Source: an uncultured Prevotella sp.
Lineage (GTDB): Bacteria; Bacteroidota; Bacteroidia; Bacteroidales; Bacteroidaceae
Assembly (NCBI GenBank): GCA_937907705.1
Contig: CALCVP010000066.1
Location: 1 to 37,775, forward strand
Reading direction: 5' to 3'
Length of the DNA: 37,775 nucleotides
The notes below the pieces were generated by a model. That model ran no database searches. It saw only the letters and a program-made list of their open reading frames with translations, and was not told the origin of the DNA. Below, piece by piece: positions 6,650 through 15,712 of this stretch; positions within the stretch are counted from its first letter, which is position 1; every line of letters starts with the position of its first letter. A program made the position numbers and the translations under genes.

Positions 6650-8599
6650 CTATTTATCTTCTTTTGCAAAAGGAATACTAAAGGTTTGAGTCTTTCCGTC
6701 TTTGCTCAATGATACATTTATTTTTGAATTCAATATATCACTCTTTGTCCCTTTTACCTTAAGTGTAAACTGTTGCCTTGATTTTTCTTTTGCGATATCA
6801 ATCTTTGTACTTTTCCCTTTGGCAGGTTGCCAAGTGATAGTTCCTGTAAATTCTTTAGCAAGGGGGATAAGTGTGGCTATGGTAAGGTTTTTGTCGCCCT
6901 CTTTTATACGCAGTGATTCTGGAAATATAAATTTGGCTAAGGCCCAATTAGACTCGTCATTGTATTTTGTCTCAGCAGCTTTTATCTGTTTCAAATCAGC
7001 CGTAGCTCCAGAGTTAGACGCTTCAAAAACGCCAATATCAGGTATACCGTCCTTGAGCATATAGCCAAAAAAGTCTCTATTGCCAAGGTTACACGGTTTG
7101 ATACCTGCATTAATCATAGGTGAACCTGACTGAAGTTGATAAGCTTTAAGCGGACTGTTATCCAGTTTTCCGTTTGAAACAGTGCCTGGTGCTACTAACA
7201 TTGGGTCGGTAATGATAGCTTCTGGGTCGTTTGGAATACCATTCTTCCATGGTCCGAAGTAGCAGTTGTGGTAGAATAGTTTGCCCATTTCTCCTTTGGG
7301 TACTTGAGTCGTTTCATCAAAATTTCTGCCTATAACCTCGCCAGAAGTATACACCGTACGGAAGTAGCTTTGACCTGTGGCATAAAATATATTGTTGAAA
7401 AACCATGCGCCTAAAGATTCCTTCTCTTTTTCGTTGTCGTTTCCACAGAAAAAATCAAGATCTACTGTCCCATAATCTATATAGAATACATTATTGTAAA
7501 TCAGGTTACGCTCTGTGTTGGCACATTGCATTTGCACTAAATGAGTTTGGTCGTTTACACTAATGTTATAACGTGCAATGTTTTCAAAAGTGCGGTTCAT
7601 GATAAGCAAAAAACCACCATTGTTTTCGCTGTAATTGTATTGAGCAATACAACGAATGCAGTTGAAATCAAAGTCATAAGCTTCACCGTCTCCATTGCCA
7701 GGTTGGCGATGTGTGTCATAGACGGCATTGTATTGCATAATAGTGCCTTCAGCGTCTTGAATCCAGATGGCAGCGGTGTGTGGCCACCAGTTGTCATCAC
7801 CTTGAATATATGGATAGCCAGAGCGTAAACAAGTGCGTTTAGCCACATTGTATTCAATAAACGCATAATCGCAGCCACCGCAGAAAATACCATCACCGCC
7901 TGTGTCCTCTATATAATTATGGTGAACACGCATACCAGTTTTACAGCTTAATACAATGATGCCACATTTGTCCATACGTTGAATCGTATTGTTGCCTACT
8001 TCTACATCTTTCCAGCGAGTGCGCTTCATGTCAGGATGTCCCCAGTGGGTAAGACTTTTTACAAGTATACCAGCACTGTTGTAACCACAATAGTCGGTAT
8101 TACCACCTAACTGCCCCCAAATGTCATGCATATAGCAGTTCGTAATTTTTAAATCTGCACAATCTTGCTTGGCAGAGATAGCTACGATGCCTTGTCGACC
8201 AATGCCAACTTTTGGTTGCGATCCACTGGTTACTTCCATATTATGGATGCGCCAGTGAGATTGGTCGGTAAGACGTATACCTGCACCTTCAGCATCGTCA
8301 AAGTCTATAACTGGACGTCCTTCTCCATAACTCGTTAGTGTTATAGGATTGCTTTCTACGCCAGATCCTTTTGGAAAAAGTTGCCCATGCCAGGTTTCAC
8401 CTCCTTTAAAAAGTATTTTGTCGCCTGGTTGAAAAACTATACTGTTTACTTTATCAATGGATTTCCATGCTGTGCTGGCAGACAGTCCGTCTGTACTGTC
8501 GTTACCTTGTGTTGATATATAGTAGGTCTTGTTTTGCCCAAAAGTCGAAACAGCAGATAGCAGCCAAAGGACAGAAAAAAAAGTTCTTGTTAAATTCAT
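6650..8599 (-). CDS. Secreted right-handed parallel beta-helix protein, putative polysaccharide lyase or hydrolase
   Basis: A 649-residue exported protein with a signal peptide at residues 1-22 ending in STFGQ. The opening YYISTQGNDSTDGLS and PGDKILFKGG segments are typical of parallel beta-helix carbohydrate enzymes. Many Asn-rich coils follow (HHNYIED, EYNVAKR, QYNYSEN, YNNVFY). An acidic cluster DGEAYDFDFN at 304-313 followed by ENNGGFL is the best candidate for a catalytic or calcium site. The last ~110 residues look like a separate beta-sandwich. I cannot assign a CAZy family. The frame extends to 8677, but the ATG at 8599 begins the signal peptide. It is the last gene of the CE15-SusC-SusD group, 164 bases after SusD, with two hairpins in the gap, so it probably acts on the polysaccharide the locus imports. 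Confidence 0.8.
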   Translation of the reverse strand: MNLTRTFFSVLWLLSAVSTFGQNKTYYISTQGNDSTDGLSASTAWKSIDKVNSIVFQPGDKILFKGGETWHGQLFPKGSGVESNPITLTSYGEGRPVIDFDDAEGAGIRLTDQSHWRIHNMEVTSGSQPKVGIGRQGIVAISAKQDCADLKITNCYMHDIWGQLGGNTDYCGYNSAGILVKSLTHWGHPDMKRTRWKDVEVGNNTIQRMDKCGIIVLSCKTGMRVHHNYIEDTGGDGIFCGGCDYAFIEYNVAKRTCLRSGYPYIQGDDNWWPHTAAIWIQDAEGTIMQYNAVYDTHRQPGNGDGEAYDFDFNCIRCIAQYNYSENNGGFLLIMNRTFENIARYNISVNDQTHLVQMQCANTERNLIYNNVFYIDYGTVDLDFFCGNDNEKEKESLGAWFFNNIFYATGQSYFRTVYTSGEVIGRNFDETTQVPKGEMGKLFYHNCYFGPWKNGIPNDPEAIITDPMLVAPGTVSNGKLDNSPLKAYQLQSGSPMINAGIKPCNLGNRDFFGYMLKDGIPDIGVFEASNSGATADLKQIKAAETKYNDESNWALAKFIFPESLRIKEGDKNLTIATLIPLAKEFTGTITWQPAKGKSTKIDIAKEKSRQQFTLKVKGTKSDILNSKINVSLSKDGKTQTFSIPFAKEDK

Positions 8600-8639
8600 T
8601 TTTTTAAGATTTAAAGGTCGAAAAAAGTCTATGATCCTT

Positions 8640-8683
8640 AAGTAGGGTTCAAAATAAAGTGATTTGATTATGAACACCTACTT
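8640..8683 (-). promoter_or_regulatory. Hairpin in the leader of the beta-helix gene
   Basis: AAGTAGGGTTCA (8640-8651) pairs with TGAACACCTACTT (8671-8683) with one bulged base and a 19-base loop. It starts about 40 bases before the ATG at 8599. No promoter octamer is visible between it and SusD, so it probably lies within a SusCD-beta-helix transcript and may affect stability or translation. Confidence 0.45.
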
Positions 8684-8719
8684 GATTTGATTTCTCATCA
8701 TTATATTTAATCATGTGCT

Positions 8720-8754
8720 CATGGCAAGCAGAAGCCAATGCACTGCTTGCCATG
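8720..8754 (-). other. Intercistronic hairpin directly after SusD
   Basis: Perfect 12-bp inverted repeat, CATGGCAAGCAG (8720-8731) and CTGCTTGCCATG (8743-8754), with an 11-base loop, 9 bases past the SusD stop. No T-run follows on the minus strand, so it looks more like an RNA-processing or 3'-end-protecting stem that lets SusC/SusD mRNA outlast the downstream gene than a full terminator. That role is an inference. Confidence 0.65.
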
Positions 8755-8763
8755 AATAGAGCT

Positions 8764-10311
8764 TTAGTAGTGAGGATTCTGTTCAAGATTGCCGTTTGAT
8801 AAGGTAACTTGAGCTTCTGGCAGTGGTTGTAGCTCACTCTTGCCATCTTTCCAGGCTTTACCTTTTAGTCCGCCATATTTAGCTTGGTAAGCCTTCATCA
8901 CTTTACCGGCACGACCCTGACGCACTAAATCATAGAATCGTTCGCCTTCACAAGCTAATTCTACGCGGCGTTCGTGATAGATAGCGTTGCGCAAGGCTTC
9001 TTTATCTGTTGTGGTAACAGCTGGCAGCAAGTTTGTGGTTGACTCTTGTGCAGAATTGCGCGCACGGTCGCGAACCTTTTTCAGATATACTAAGGCCTTG
9101 TCTGGAAGATCCAGTTCGTTGCAAGCCTCCGCCATTTGCAACAGTACATCTGCATAACGCATCAAGATAACATTCTTTGGGTTATCACTTTGGTCTTTTT
9201 GTGAGCGTTGAGCGTAAGGTACATACCATTTCTTTGAATGGTAGCCAGTAGGACTGGCAATATTCTTGTTGACACGTCCATCGAAATACTCATTAGGAAA
9301 CAAAATGGTAGCCTTTAAACGTGGATCTCCTGCTTCATATTCATCTACAAGGTCTTGAGTGGGACAGTGCATAGACCATCCACTGTGCCACTTCACGCCA
9401 TCATCGGTAGCATCATGTTCATAGAATGAAAGTATATTTCCTTCATTGGCATCACTCCAGCCTGTGCCACTGATACTGTGTTGTATTTCAAAGATAGACT
9501 CTATGCCATTCTCGTGGTCAAGGTCAAATACATCTGCATAATTGGGTTCCAAATCATATTCTCCAGATTGAATTACCTTCAGTAAAGTGTCATAGGTGTC
9601 TTGCCATTTGCTCTGATACAAATAGCATTTTCCGAGTAATGTCAAGGCAGTTCCCTTTGTGGCTCGTCCAAGGTCACTTTGCTCGTACTGGCTCTTTTCA
9701 GGCAGCAACTCCGCTGCTGCTTTCAAGTCGTCTTCTATAAACTGCCAAGTTTGTTCAATAGTAGCACGTGGTGTAAAAAATTCTTCGTAGTTGAAAGTGT
9801 GTTCCATCAATGGCTGGCGTCCATACATGCGTGTGAGTAAGAAGTAGTAAGCAGCACGCAAGAATCGGGCTTCGCCTACATATTGGTTATATTTGTTGCC
9901 AATGGCTTCTTTATTGGCTTTAAGCCTATCCAGAGCTTGCACACAGTTGGAAATGCCAAACCAAATAGACTGCCATGACTGGTTGCTTAACCAGTTGTTG
10001 GGTTGAGTCTCAAAGCTAATCATCTGTTCTGCCACACCACCGAACCATGAGTAAGCTTCACTCTTGTTGTTGCCAATGGTACAATCATCAGAACAGTCAT
10101 CGCCTACTACCATGATAGGACCAATCTCTGTACGTTCCAATTGTAGGAAAGAGTACAAACCTACAATGGCAGTATTAGCCTCTTTATCGTTGGAATAATA
10201 CGTTTGTTTTGCTACGGTAACTTTAGGATCCTGATTCAAAAAGTCTGAACATGAACTGAGTGTCAGCATTGCTGCACCAAGTCCAATATATAATAAATTG
10301 TTGAGTTTCAT
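8764..10311 (-). CDS. SusD/RagB-family outer-membrane lipoprotein
   Basis: A 515-residue surface glycan-binding lipoprotein that caps its SusC partner and delivers oligosaccharides to it. The lipobox LSSC ends a signal sequence with the lipidated Cys21, followed by SDFLNQDP, the usual SusD opening. The tetratricopeptide-like helices are represented by YNQYVGEARFLRAAYYFLLT and TKGTALTLLGKCYLYQ. Late family signatures are YADVLLQMAEACNEL, then ERRVELACEGERFYDLVRQG, and it ends with NPHY. Length is typical. It starts 12 bases after the SusC stop and must be co-transcribed with it. The glycan cannot be predicted from SusD itself; the adjacent CE15 esterase suggests a glucuronate-bearing plant polysaccharide. 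Confidence 0.97.
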   Translation of the reverse strand: MKLNNLLYIGLGAAMLTLSSCSDFLNQDPKVTVAKQTYYSNDKEANTAIVGLYSFLQLERTEIGPIMVVGDDCSDDCTIGNNKSEAYSWFGGVAEQMISFETQPNNWLSNQSWQSIWFGISNCVQALDRLKANKEAIGNKYNQYVGEARFLRAAYYFLLTRMYGRQPLMEHTFNYEEFFTPRATIEQTWQFIEDDLKAAAELLPEKSQYEQSDLGRATKGTALTLLGKCYLYQSKWQDTYDTLLKVIQSGEYDLEPNYADVFDLDHENGIESIFEIQHSISGTGWSDANEGNILSFYEHDATDDGVKWHSGWSMHCPTQDLVDEYEAGDPRLKATILFPNEYFDGRVNKNIASPTGYHSKKWYVPYAQRSQKDQSDNPKNVILMRYADVLLQMAEACNELDLPDKALVYLKKVRDRARNSAQESTTNLLPAVTTTDKEALRNAIYHERRVELACEGERFYDLVRQGRAGKVMKAYQAKYGGLKGKAWKDGKSELQPLPEAQVTLSNGNLEQNPHY

Positions 10312-10323
10312 AAAAGTAAAGTA

Positions 10324-13300
10324 TTAGAAGTTAATATTTGTGCCAAACATAAATGAACGTGGTTGTGGATATTGACCACGGTCAACAGAGATGTCCGAGC
10401 TGATTTCCGGGTCGAAGCCAGAGTACCCCGTAATAGTGAAGAGATTTTGAGCTGCAAAATAAACACGGATAGAAGGAGCAAATCCTTCAAACTTAGGATG
10501 GAATGTGTAGCCAATTTGAAGTGTTTTTAAACGTACAAAAGAACCGTCTTCTACATACCAGTCGCTGGCACGGAAGTTGAGGTCGTTTCGTGTTGTACTG
10601 TGAGATATAGCTGGGTTCTCATTTGAAGTGCCCTCACCATGCCAATATGAGAAGTTCACACGCACATTCTGACGGCCGTCAAAGCGATTTAAGTAATATT
10701 TGGCTGCATTGAATATCTTACGGTTAGCCATACCTGTAAAGAGCATGCTGACATCAAAATTCTTCCACTCTGCGTTCAGATTAATACCAAAGGTTACCTT
10801 CGGTATAGGATTACCTATATAGGTCATATCATTAGCGTCAATTACACCGTCGTCATTTAAATCCTTAAACTTCATGTCGCCAGGTTGTGCATCGGGCATA
10901 ATTACTTGTCCCTTGGAGTTTTTGTAGTTCTCGATTTCACTTCGATTTTGGAATATTCCATCTGTTTTATATCCATAGAATTGTCCGTAAGGATGTCCTA
11001 CTTCAGAGCGAATGATATTGCCTAACTTTCCTTGCAAATCTATCAATACATTATCGTAGGGAATCATTGAAATAAGAGCAGTTGAGCTACCAAGATCTGT
11101 TACTTCATTCTTTACAATGGCAGCGTTGCCACTTATGCTATACTTGAAATCGCCAATGTGGTCTTGCCATGTAGCTGTAAATTCAAGACCTGTATTCTTC
11201 ATGCCACCGACATTACGCACCATTTGCTCAAAACCAGAAATCTGAGGTATTTGCTGACTCAGCAAAATGTTGTCTGTCTGGCGGATGTAGAAGTCAACAG
11301 TAGCAGTCAAGCGGCTATTGAAGAAGCCTAAATCGGCACCAATGTTAAACTGCTTGGAAGTTTCCCATTGTGCATCTTCATTGCCAATACCAGTTGCCAC
11401 TGCACCATTGATGCGGTTTTGTGTATTTCCGAGAGTATAATAGTAGCCTTGTGAAATAGGAGTAAGGTATGGGTAATAAGAGTAGATGTTTTCATTACCA
11501 ATTTCACCATAACCGACACGCAATTTGGCATTATCCCACCAGGTGTTTTTCAGCGTCTTGAAGAAAGGCTCTTCAGAGATACGCCATGCAGCAGAGACAG
11601 AAGGGAAGTAACCCCAACGGTTGTTTTTTGTGAAACGAGAACTACCGTCTGCACGTATAGAAGCAGTAATTAGATAACGGTCTAAGAGCGAGTAATTGAC
11701 ACGACCCAGATAAGACAGCATGGTAAGTTCTGCGCCTGTACCGCTGGCAAGTGGATTTTCTGTGGCTGAATCAAAAAACCAGAAGTTCATGTTGTCAGAA
11801 GGGGTATTTTGCTTGCTCACATCATATTGGTCATTTTTGAACTTGCGTGCAGAGGTAGCACCCATGATTGAGAAGTCGTGTACATCGTTCCAGTTGTGAT
11901 GATACGTCAATTGATTCTCCCATGTCCAGTCTGTTTGTTTTTGGGTATATCGGTATACAGTATTCATCAAATTGGAGATATCTGCTGTTTCGTAATATTC
12001 AGGGTCAAAACTGATATCGTTTCTATTGTAAATCTTGATACCGAAGCGTGAAGTATAAATCAAATCTTTGGTAAACTTAATGTCGCCACTGACATTAGCT
12101 ACCATATAGTTGCGCTTGTTTTTTCGGTTGTTTCTGGCTTCTACACCTACAGGGTTAGGCAAACGTAAAGCATGAATGCCTTGATAATAGTTGGTACTCT
12201 CATCCCAAATCGGAATGTTAGGAGGAGCTATCAGTGATGACATAAATATACTGCCTGTACTAAGTGTTGTATTCATGTAAGAACTGGTGGCGTCCAACGA
12301 TGTATTATGACTAACACTTAAGGCAAGAGATGAACGTAGTGTAAGCCACTTGTATGGCATGAAAGTATTGTTCTGATTTAGGGCTATACGGTCAAAACCT
12401 GTGGTCTTCATTATGCCTTTACGTTTATAGTAGTTGGCACTGAAGAGTGATTGTACTTTGTCAGAACCTCCAGACAAACTGGCATTATACTGTTGGAATG
12501 TACCAGTCTGCATAGTGGCGTCATACCAATTGGTATTGTATTGTGGGGCACTTGTATAAGGAGCTTCCTCTTGCGCATTTTGGTAAGCTTCGTTAACAAG
12601 TTGCTGATATTTGTCAGCACTGAGCATATCATGGTTGGCGGCCAAGTTTTCAAAGCCATAGTAAGCATCAAAGTTTACCTTCATCTTGCTAACCTCACCA
12701 CCTTTGGTAGTGATTAATACAACACCATTGGCACCGCGGCTACCATAAATAGCTGTAGCAGAAGCATCTTTCAATATTTCAATGCTCTTTATATCATTGG
12801 GATTGAGGTAATTGATATCATTCATAGGAAAGCCATCCACTACATAGAGTGGATTGGAATCATTAGGCGTTCCTACGCCACGTATTTGTATACTGGCTGT
12901 AGCATCAGGAGAGCCTGAACCTAAGTTGACGGTAACGCCAGCCGCACGTCCTTGTAAGGCAGATACAGGTGAGCTGGTCGCATTCTTGACCAAGTCGTTA
13001 CCACTGACAGAAGATACAGAACCTGTAAGATCTGATTTCTTCACACTACCATAGCCAATTACCACCACTTCATCCAAGGCTTTATTGTCTTCTACCAATG
13101 TTACATTGATATTGGTTTTGCCTGTAACGGTTATTTTTTGTGTTTTATAGCCGATATAACTAATGGTAACGGTACGTCCTTTAAAATTTGATAAGGTAAA
13201 ATTGCCGTCTATGTCGGTCAGTGTGCCGTTACTGGTACCATCTTCCAAGATGCTGGCACCAATGATGGCTTCGCCTTTGGCATCAACAACCTTTCCTTTC

Positions 13301-13446
13301 AGTACGCTGGCTTGTTGTGCGACTGATGCACTGTGTACATTGGCAATAGCTTGTTGTGGCAGAATAGTTATTCCGCCTGCCAAAGCTGTCGCCATGAACA
13401 AAGATGTGGGGAATATGCTTCTCCAAGAATTACTTTTTGTTCTCAT
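10324..13446 (-). CDS. SusC/RagA-family TonB-linked outer-membrane transporter
   Basis: A 1040-residue TonB-dependent porin that imports oligosaccharides together with SusD. After a signal peptide (about residues 1-36) comes a carboxypeptidase-regulatory-like beta-sandwich (about 48-125, with GKVVDAKGEAIIGASI and SYIGYKTQKITV). The SusC signature DEVVVIGYGSVKKSDLTGSV follows. The plug domain has ALQGRAAGVTV, IQIRGVGTPND, PLYVVDGFPM and then DASATAIYGSRGANGVVLIT. The remainder is a 22-strand-type barrel ending in the aromatic residue of GTNINF. There is no N-terminal STN or anti-sigma-interacting extension, so signalling through an ECF sigma factor is unlikely. The ATG at 13446 is the only sensible start. 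It is the first gene of the SusC-SusD-beta-helix unit, with the CE15 gene upstream on the same strand across a 475-base gap. Confidence 0.97.
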   Translation of the reverse strand: MRTKSNSWRSIFPTSLFMATALAGGITILPQQAIANVHSASVAQQASVLKGKVVDAKGEAIIGASILEDGTSNGTLTDIDGNFTLSNFKGRTVTISYIGYKTQKITVTGKTNINVTLVEDNKALDEVVVIGYGSVKKSDLTGSVSSVSGNDLVKNATSSPVSALQGRAAGVTVNLGSGSPDATASIQIRGVGTPNDSNPLYVVDGFPMNDINYLNPNDIKSIEILKDASATAIYGSRGANGVVLITTKGGEVSKMKVNFDAYYGFENLAANHDMLSADKYQQLVNEAYQNAQEEAPYTSAPQYNTNWYDATMQTGTFQQYNASLSGGSDKVQSLFSANYYKRKGIMKTTGFDRIALNQNNTFMPYKWLTLRSSLALSVSHNTSLDATSSYMNTTLSTGSIFMSSLIAPPNIPIWDESTNYYQGIHALRLPNPVGVEARNNRKNKRNYMVANVSGDIKFTKDLIYTSRFGIKIYNRNDISFDPEYYETADISNLMNTVYRYTQKQTDWTWENQLTYHHNWNDVHDFSIMGATSARKFKNDQYDVSKQNTPSDNMNFWFFDSATENPLASGTGAELTMLSYLGRVNYSLLDRYLITASIRADGSSRFTKNNRWGYFPSVSAAWRISEEPFFKTLKNTWWDNAKLRVGYGEIGNENIYSYYPYLTPISQGYYYTLGNTQNRINGAVATGIGNEDAQWETSKQFNIGADLGFFNSRLTATVDFYIRQTDNILLSQQIPQISGFEQMVRNVGGMKNTGLEFTATWQDHIGDFKYSISGNAAIVKNEVTDLGSSTALISMIPYDNVLIDLQGKLGNIIRSEVGHPYGQFYGYKTDGIFQNRSEIENYKNSKGQVIMPDAQPGDMKFKDLNDDGVIDANDMTYIGNPIPKVTFGINLNAEWKNFDVSMLFTGMANRKIFNAAKYYLNRFDGRQNVRVNFSYWHGEGTSNENPAISHSTTRNDLNFRASDWYVEDGSFVRLKTLQIGYTFHPKFEGFAPSIRVYFAAQNLFTITGYSGFDPEISSDISVDRGQYPQPRSFMFGTNINF

Positions 13447-13921
13447 AAAGTTAGTAGTTTTAGGTTACATTAAATTTGGTATATATAATATATAAAGTAA
13501 TCATGGAAAAATCCTGTTTAAGGATAATTCTCATTTTTCTTCCATATATTCTTAAAGGTATAGTTGATAAATGAAAAGCTCTTGTAGGGCTATCAAATGT
13601 ATATTTATTTTTAGGCTAAATAGTTGGATATGTTTTTCACAACTTTATTTCAAATGCAAAATTATGCAAATGCTACTTAAAAGTCGTATTTAAATTCATC
13701 AAAATAGGGTGGAATTTGCGTCAAATAGTATGGTAATGTGAAATATATTTACACATAAAGCATTTTACACCATTTATGTGATGAAAATATCAATGCATTG
13801 TGTTTTCTTATTTTCAAGGTATTTTGGTCCTTATATGACGGAAAAAGTGCAAGATTATTTAACGAGCATCTCGTTCGTCATGAAGGCTTCCATATATACG
13901 ATTAATTTAGAATACCTACTG
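13447..13921 (-). promoter_or_regulatory. Gap upstream of SusC: candidate control region and weak terminator
   Basis: 475 AT-rich bases without an ORF. On the minus strand an octamer TACATTTG (13601 to 13594) matches the Bacteroidetes -7 element, about 150 bases before the SusC start. A second, TAATTTTG (13664 to 13657), also matches. Neither has a TTTG at the right distance, so an activator-dependent promoter is plausible. Close to the CE15 stop, ATGACG (13835-13840)/CGTCAT (13876-13881) encloses AACGAG (13861-13866)/CTCGTT (13870-13875). This compact hairpin without a T-run could partly end the CE15 transcript. Confidence 0.4.
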
Positions 13922-15157
13922 TTAATCAGAACCAGTCTTTAAAAAGCGGTCAGCAAATCGGATAAATTGGTACCAATCGTATTCTAATACAGCATGTGGA
14001 CCTTTACGTATATGATAGGCAATGTATCCCTTGTTATAAGCTATGTCTAATGGTGGCATGGTATTTGTGCCAATACCTGCTTTTCCATATAATGCATAGA
14101 CTGGTTCTGCTGCTTTTGCTGCCAAGAATTCACCTTTTTGATCGCCCCAATTGTCAGCTTCTGCGTCAGCAATATAAATAGGTCTGGGTGCAATGAGGGC
14201 AATAACACTATGTTGGTCAAAAGGCATCATGTCTTCCCGGTCAGAGAATTGCTTGAAGTTTCCATTGAACCAGGCTGGAAACATGTGATTTACAGATGTT
14301 GGAGTTTCACCAATAAGTCGCTTTGACAAAGATACTCCACAACAACCAGAGTTAACTGGAAATACAACTTTAAAGCGCTCGTCACATGCACCTGCCCAAA
14401 GGGTAGCCTTTCCTAACCTTGAATGACCTATCAGTGCTACACGGTTACCGTCTATTTGTGCATCTGTCTGTAAATAATCCATAGCGCGGCTGGCCGCCCA
14501 AGCCCAAACGGCAATATCTCCCCATTGGTCAGGATCAGGTTGTGTTTGGCCTTTGCGGTAGTACCATGGCATGATGCCTTTACTATAATCAGAAGTGCCT
14601 TTTCCATCTGGGCTTATTTCTGTATAGAGAAATGTAGCAAGACCATATCCATGGGCTAATAATTTGCGTATAGGCCATTCTGGGGCTGTTGATATTTTCC
14701 AATTGGGTGTGAAAGACATACCTAAGAATAATGGGATAGACTGTTTGACTACTTTTGGCAACCAAATTTGGAGGTGCATTACAGGACCATTTTTCTGATT
14801 GGTAAGCTGCAATTCAATTACCTTTCTAACAGCCTTTCCACCCAAAGCTTTGGTGTCTATTGTGTCAACTTTCCATGGCAAGGCATGTGTTAATGCCGGT
14901 GTTTTACCATACATATAGGTTGTGAGTAATTGAAGCAGTTCCGGTCGTCTTATATTTTCCCATTGAGCTATATTTGTTATGCGTTCACCATCATTGCAGA
15001 TTAAAGGATCTGGTAGAGTGTAGGGTGGTATTTTATTTTCATCATAGTTGGCTACTTGCCCCCAATAGTTATCATCACGTACCACTTTCTTCACATTTTG
15101 TGTATATAAAGAAAATAGTACCGAAGATAAAATGCATGTAATGAGTAATTTTTTCAT
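13922..15157 (-). CDS. Glucuronoyl esterase, carbohydrate esterase family 15
   Basis: A 411-residue secreted alpha/beta-hydrolase. Bacterial CE15 enzymes cleave the ester between 4-O-methyl-glucuronic acid side chains of glucuronoxylan and lignin alcohols, or methyl-glucuronate esters. The serine nucleophile lies in GHSRLGKA (Ser246), the CE15 signature, and the C-terminal histidine in KGPHAVLEYDW (His388). NSGCCGVSLSKR, the VNHMFPAWF segment and the ALIAPRP strand are also family features. A signal peptide covers about residues 1-20. The frame can be read from a TTG two codons earlier, but the ATG at 15157 followed by KKLL is the natural start. The gene precedes SusC/SusD on the same strand, so a role in attacking the polysaccharide bound by that pair is likely. 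With no lipobox, it is probably periplasmic or secreted. Confidence 0.92.
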   Translation of the reverse strand: MKKLLITCILSSVLFSLYTQNVKKVVRDDNYWGQVANYDENKIPPYTLPDPLICNDGERITNIAQWENIRRPELLQLLTTYMYGKTPALTHALPWKVDTIDTKALGGKAVRKVIELQLTNQKNGPVMHLQIWLPKVVKQSIPLFLGMSFTPNWKISTAPEWPIRKLLAHGYGLATFLYTEISPDGKGTSDYSKGIMPWYYRKGQTQPDPDQWGDIAVWAWAASRAMDYLQTDAQIDGNRVALIGHSRLGKATLWAGACDERFKVVFPVNSGCCGVSLSKRLIGETPTSVNHMFPAWFNGNFKQFSDREDMMPFDQHSVIALIAPRPIYIADAEADNWGDQKGEFLAAKAAEPVYALYGKAGIGTNTMPPLDIAYNKGYIAYHIRKGPHAVLEYDWYQFIRFADRFLKTGSD

Positions 15158-15613
15158 AGTCAATTAGAATATTTTATTAGTATCATTGTTGTTAGTTAGT
15201 ATCTTTGGGTAGCCAAGAAAGGCTTATTTATGTTTATCATTTACGATAGTGTTGTTATTGTATTATTCTTTCAAAAGGTTTATTTTCGTAGGTTTGCAGA
15301 AAGGTAACAGTTCTTTGCATTTAGAACTTTACCCATATAATCATCATCAAGTGTAAATTGGCACTGCAAATTTACACTTTTCTGGTTTTTATCCAAATTA
15401 TGAATTAAATTATTGTGTTTTTCTTGAAAAATAATCGTAAATAATTACATAAAACGCTTATTTGTAATTATTTATTGTAAAATATGTGCAAAATTTGTTA
15501 CCATTTGATTATTAGTTATTGCTGTCCGTCAAATTGAACAAATCCTTTTTTCTGCAAAGTTCGGCAATCTAATTGGAACTGCAAAGTTGTTCTATTTCAG
15601 ATACTTACAAAGT
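15158..15613. other. Gap between CE15 and the UPF0210 gene, with two inverted repeats
   Basis: About 456 AT-rich bases, no gene. Two perfect inverted repeats stand out: AAGTGTAAATT (15349-15359)/AATTTACACTT (15369-15379), with a 9-base loop, and TAAATAATTACA (15438-15449)/TGTAATTATTTA (15463-15474), with a 13-base loop. They sit roughly 190-320 bases upstream of the CE15 start and could be operator sites or RNA hairpins. I see no consensus promoter pair for CE15. Confidence 0.45.
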
Positions 15614-15676
15614 TTCAATGCCATTGCATAATCAAATTCTGTCTTTAACAGAAGCTGATTGTGCAATGGCATTGAA
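15614..15676 (-). terminator. Long hairpin, terminator of the UPF0237-UPF0210 operon
   Basis: Arms at 15614-15634 and 15656-15676 pair over 21 positions with a single G-U, and an inner stem TTCTGT (15637-15642)/ACAGAA (15648-15653) continues it to a 5-base loop. It begins about 36 bases past the UPF0210 stop on the minus strand and is followed by AACTTTGTAAG, without a long T-run. It is one of the strongest stems in the window. Confidence 0.7.
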
Positions 15677-15712
15677 CAGATTGGACAGTATGTAGTCGTC
15701 TTTAATAGATGC

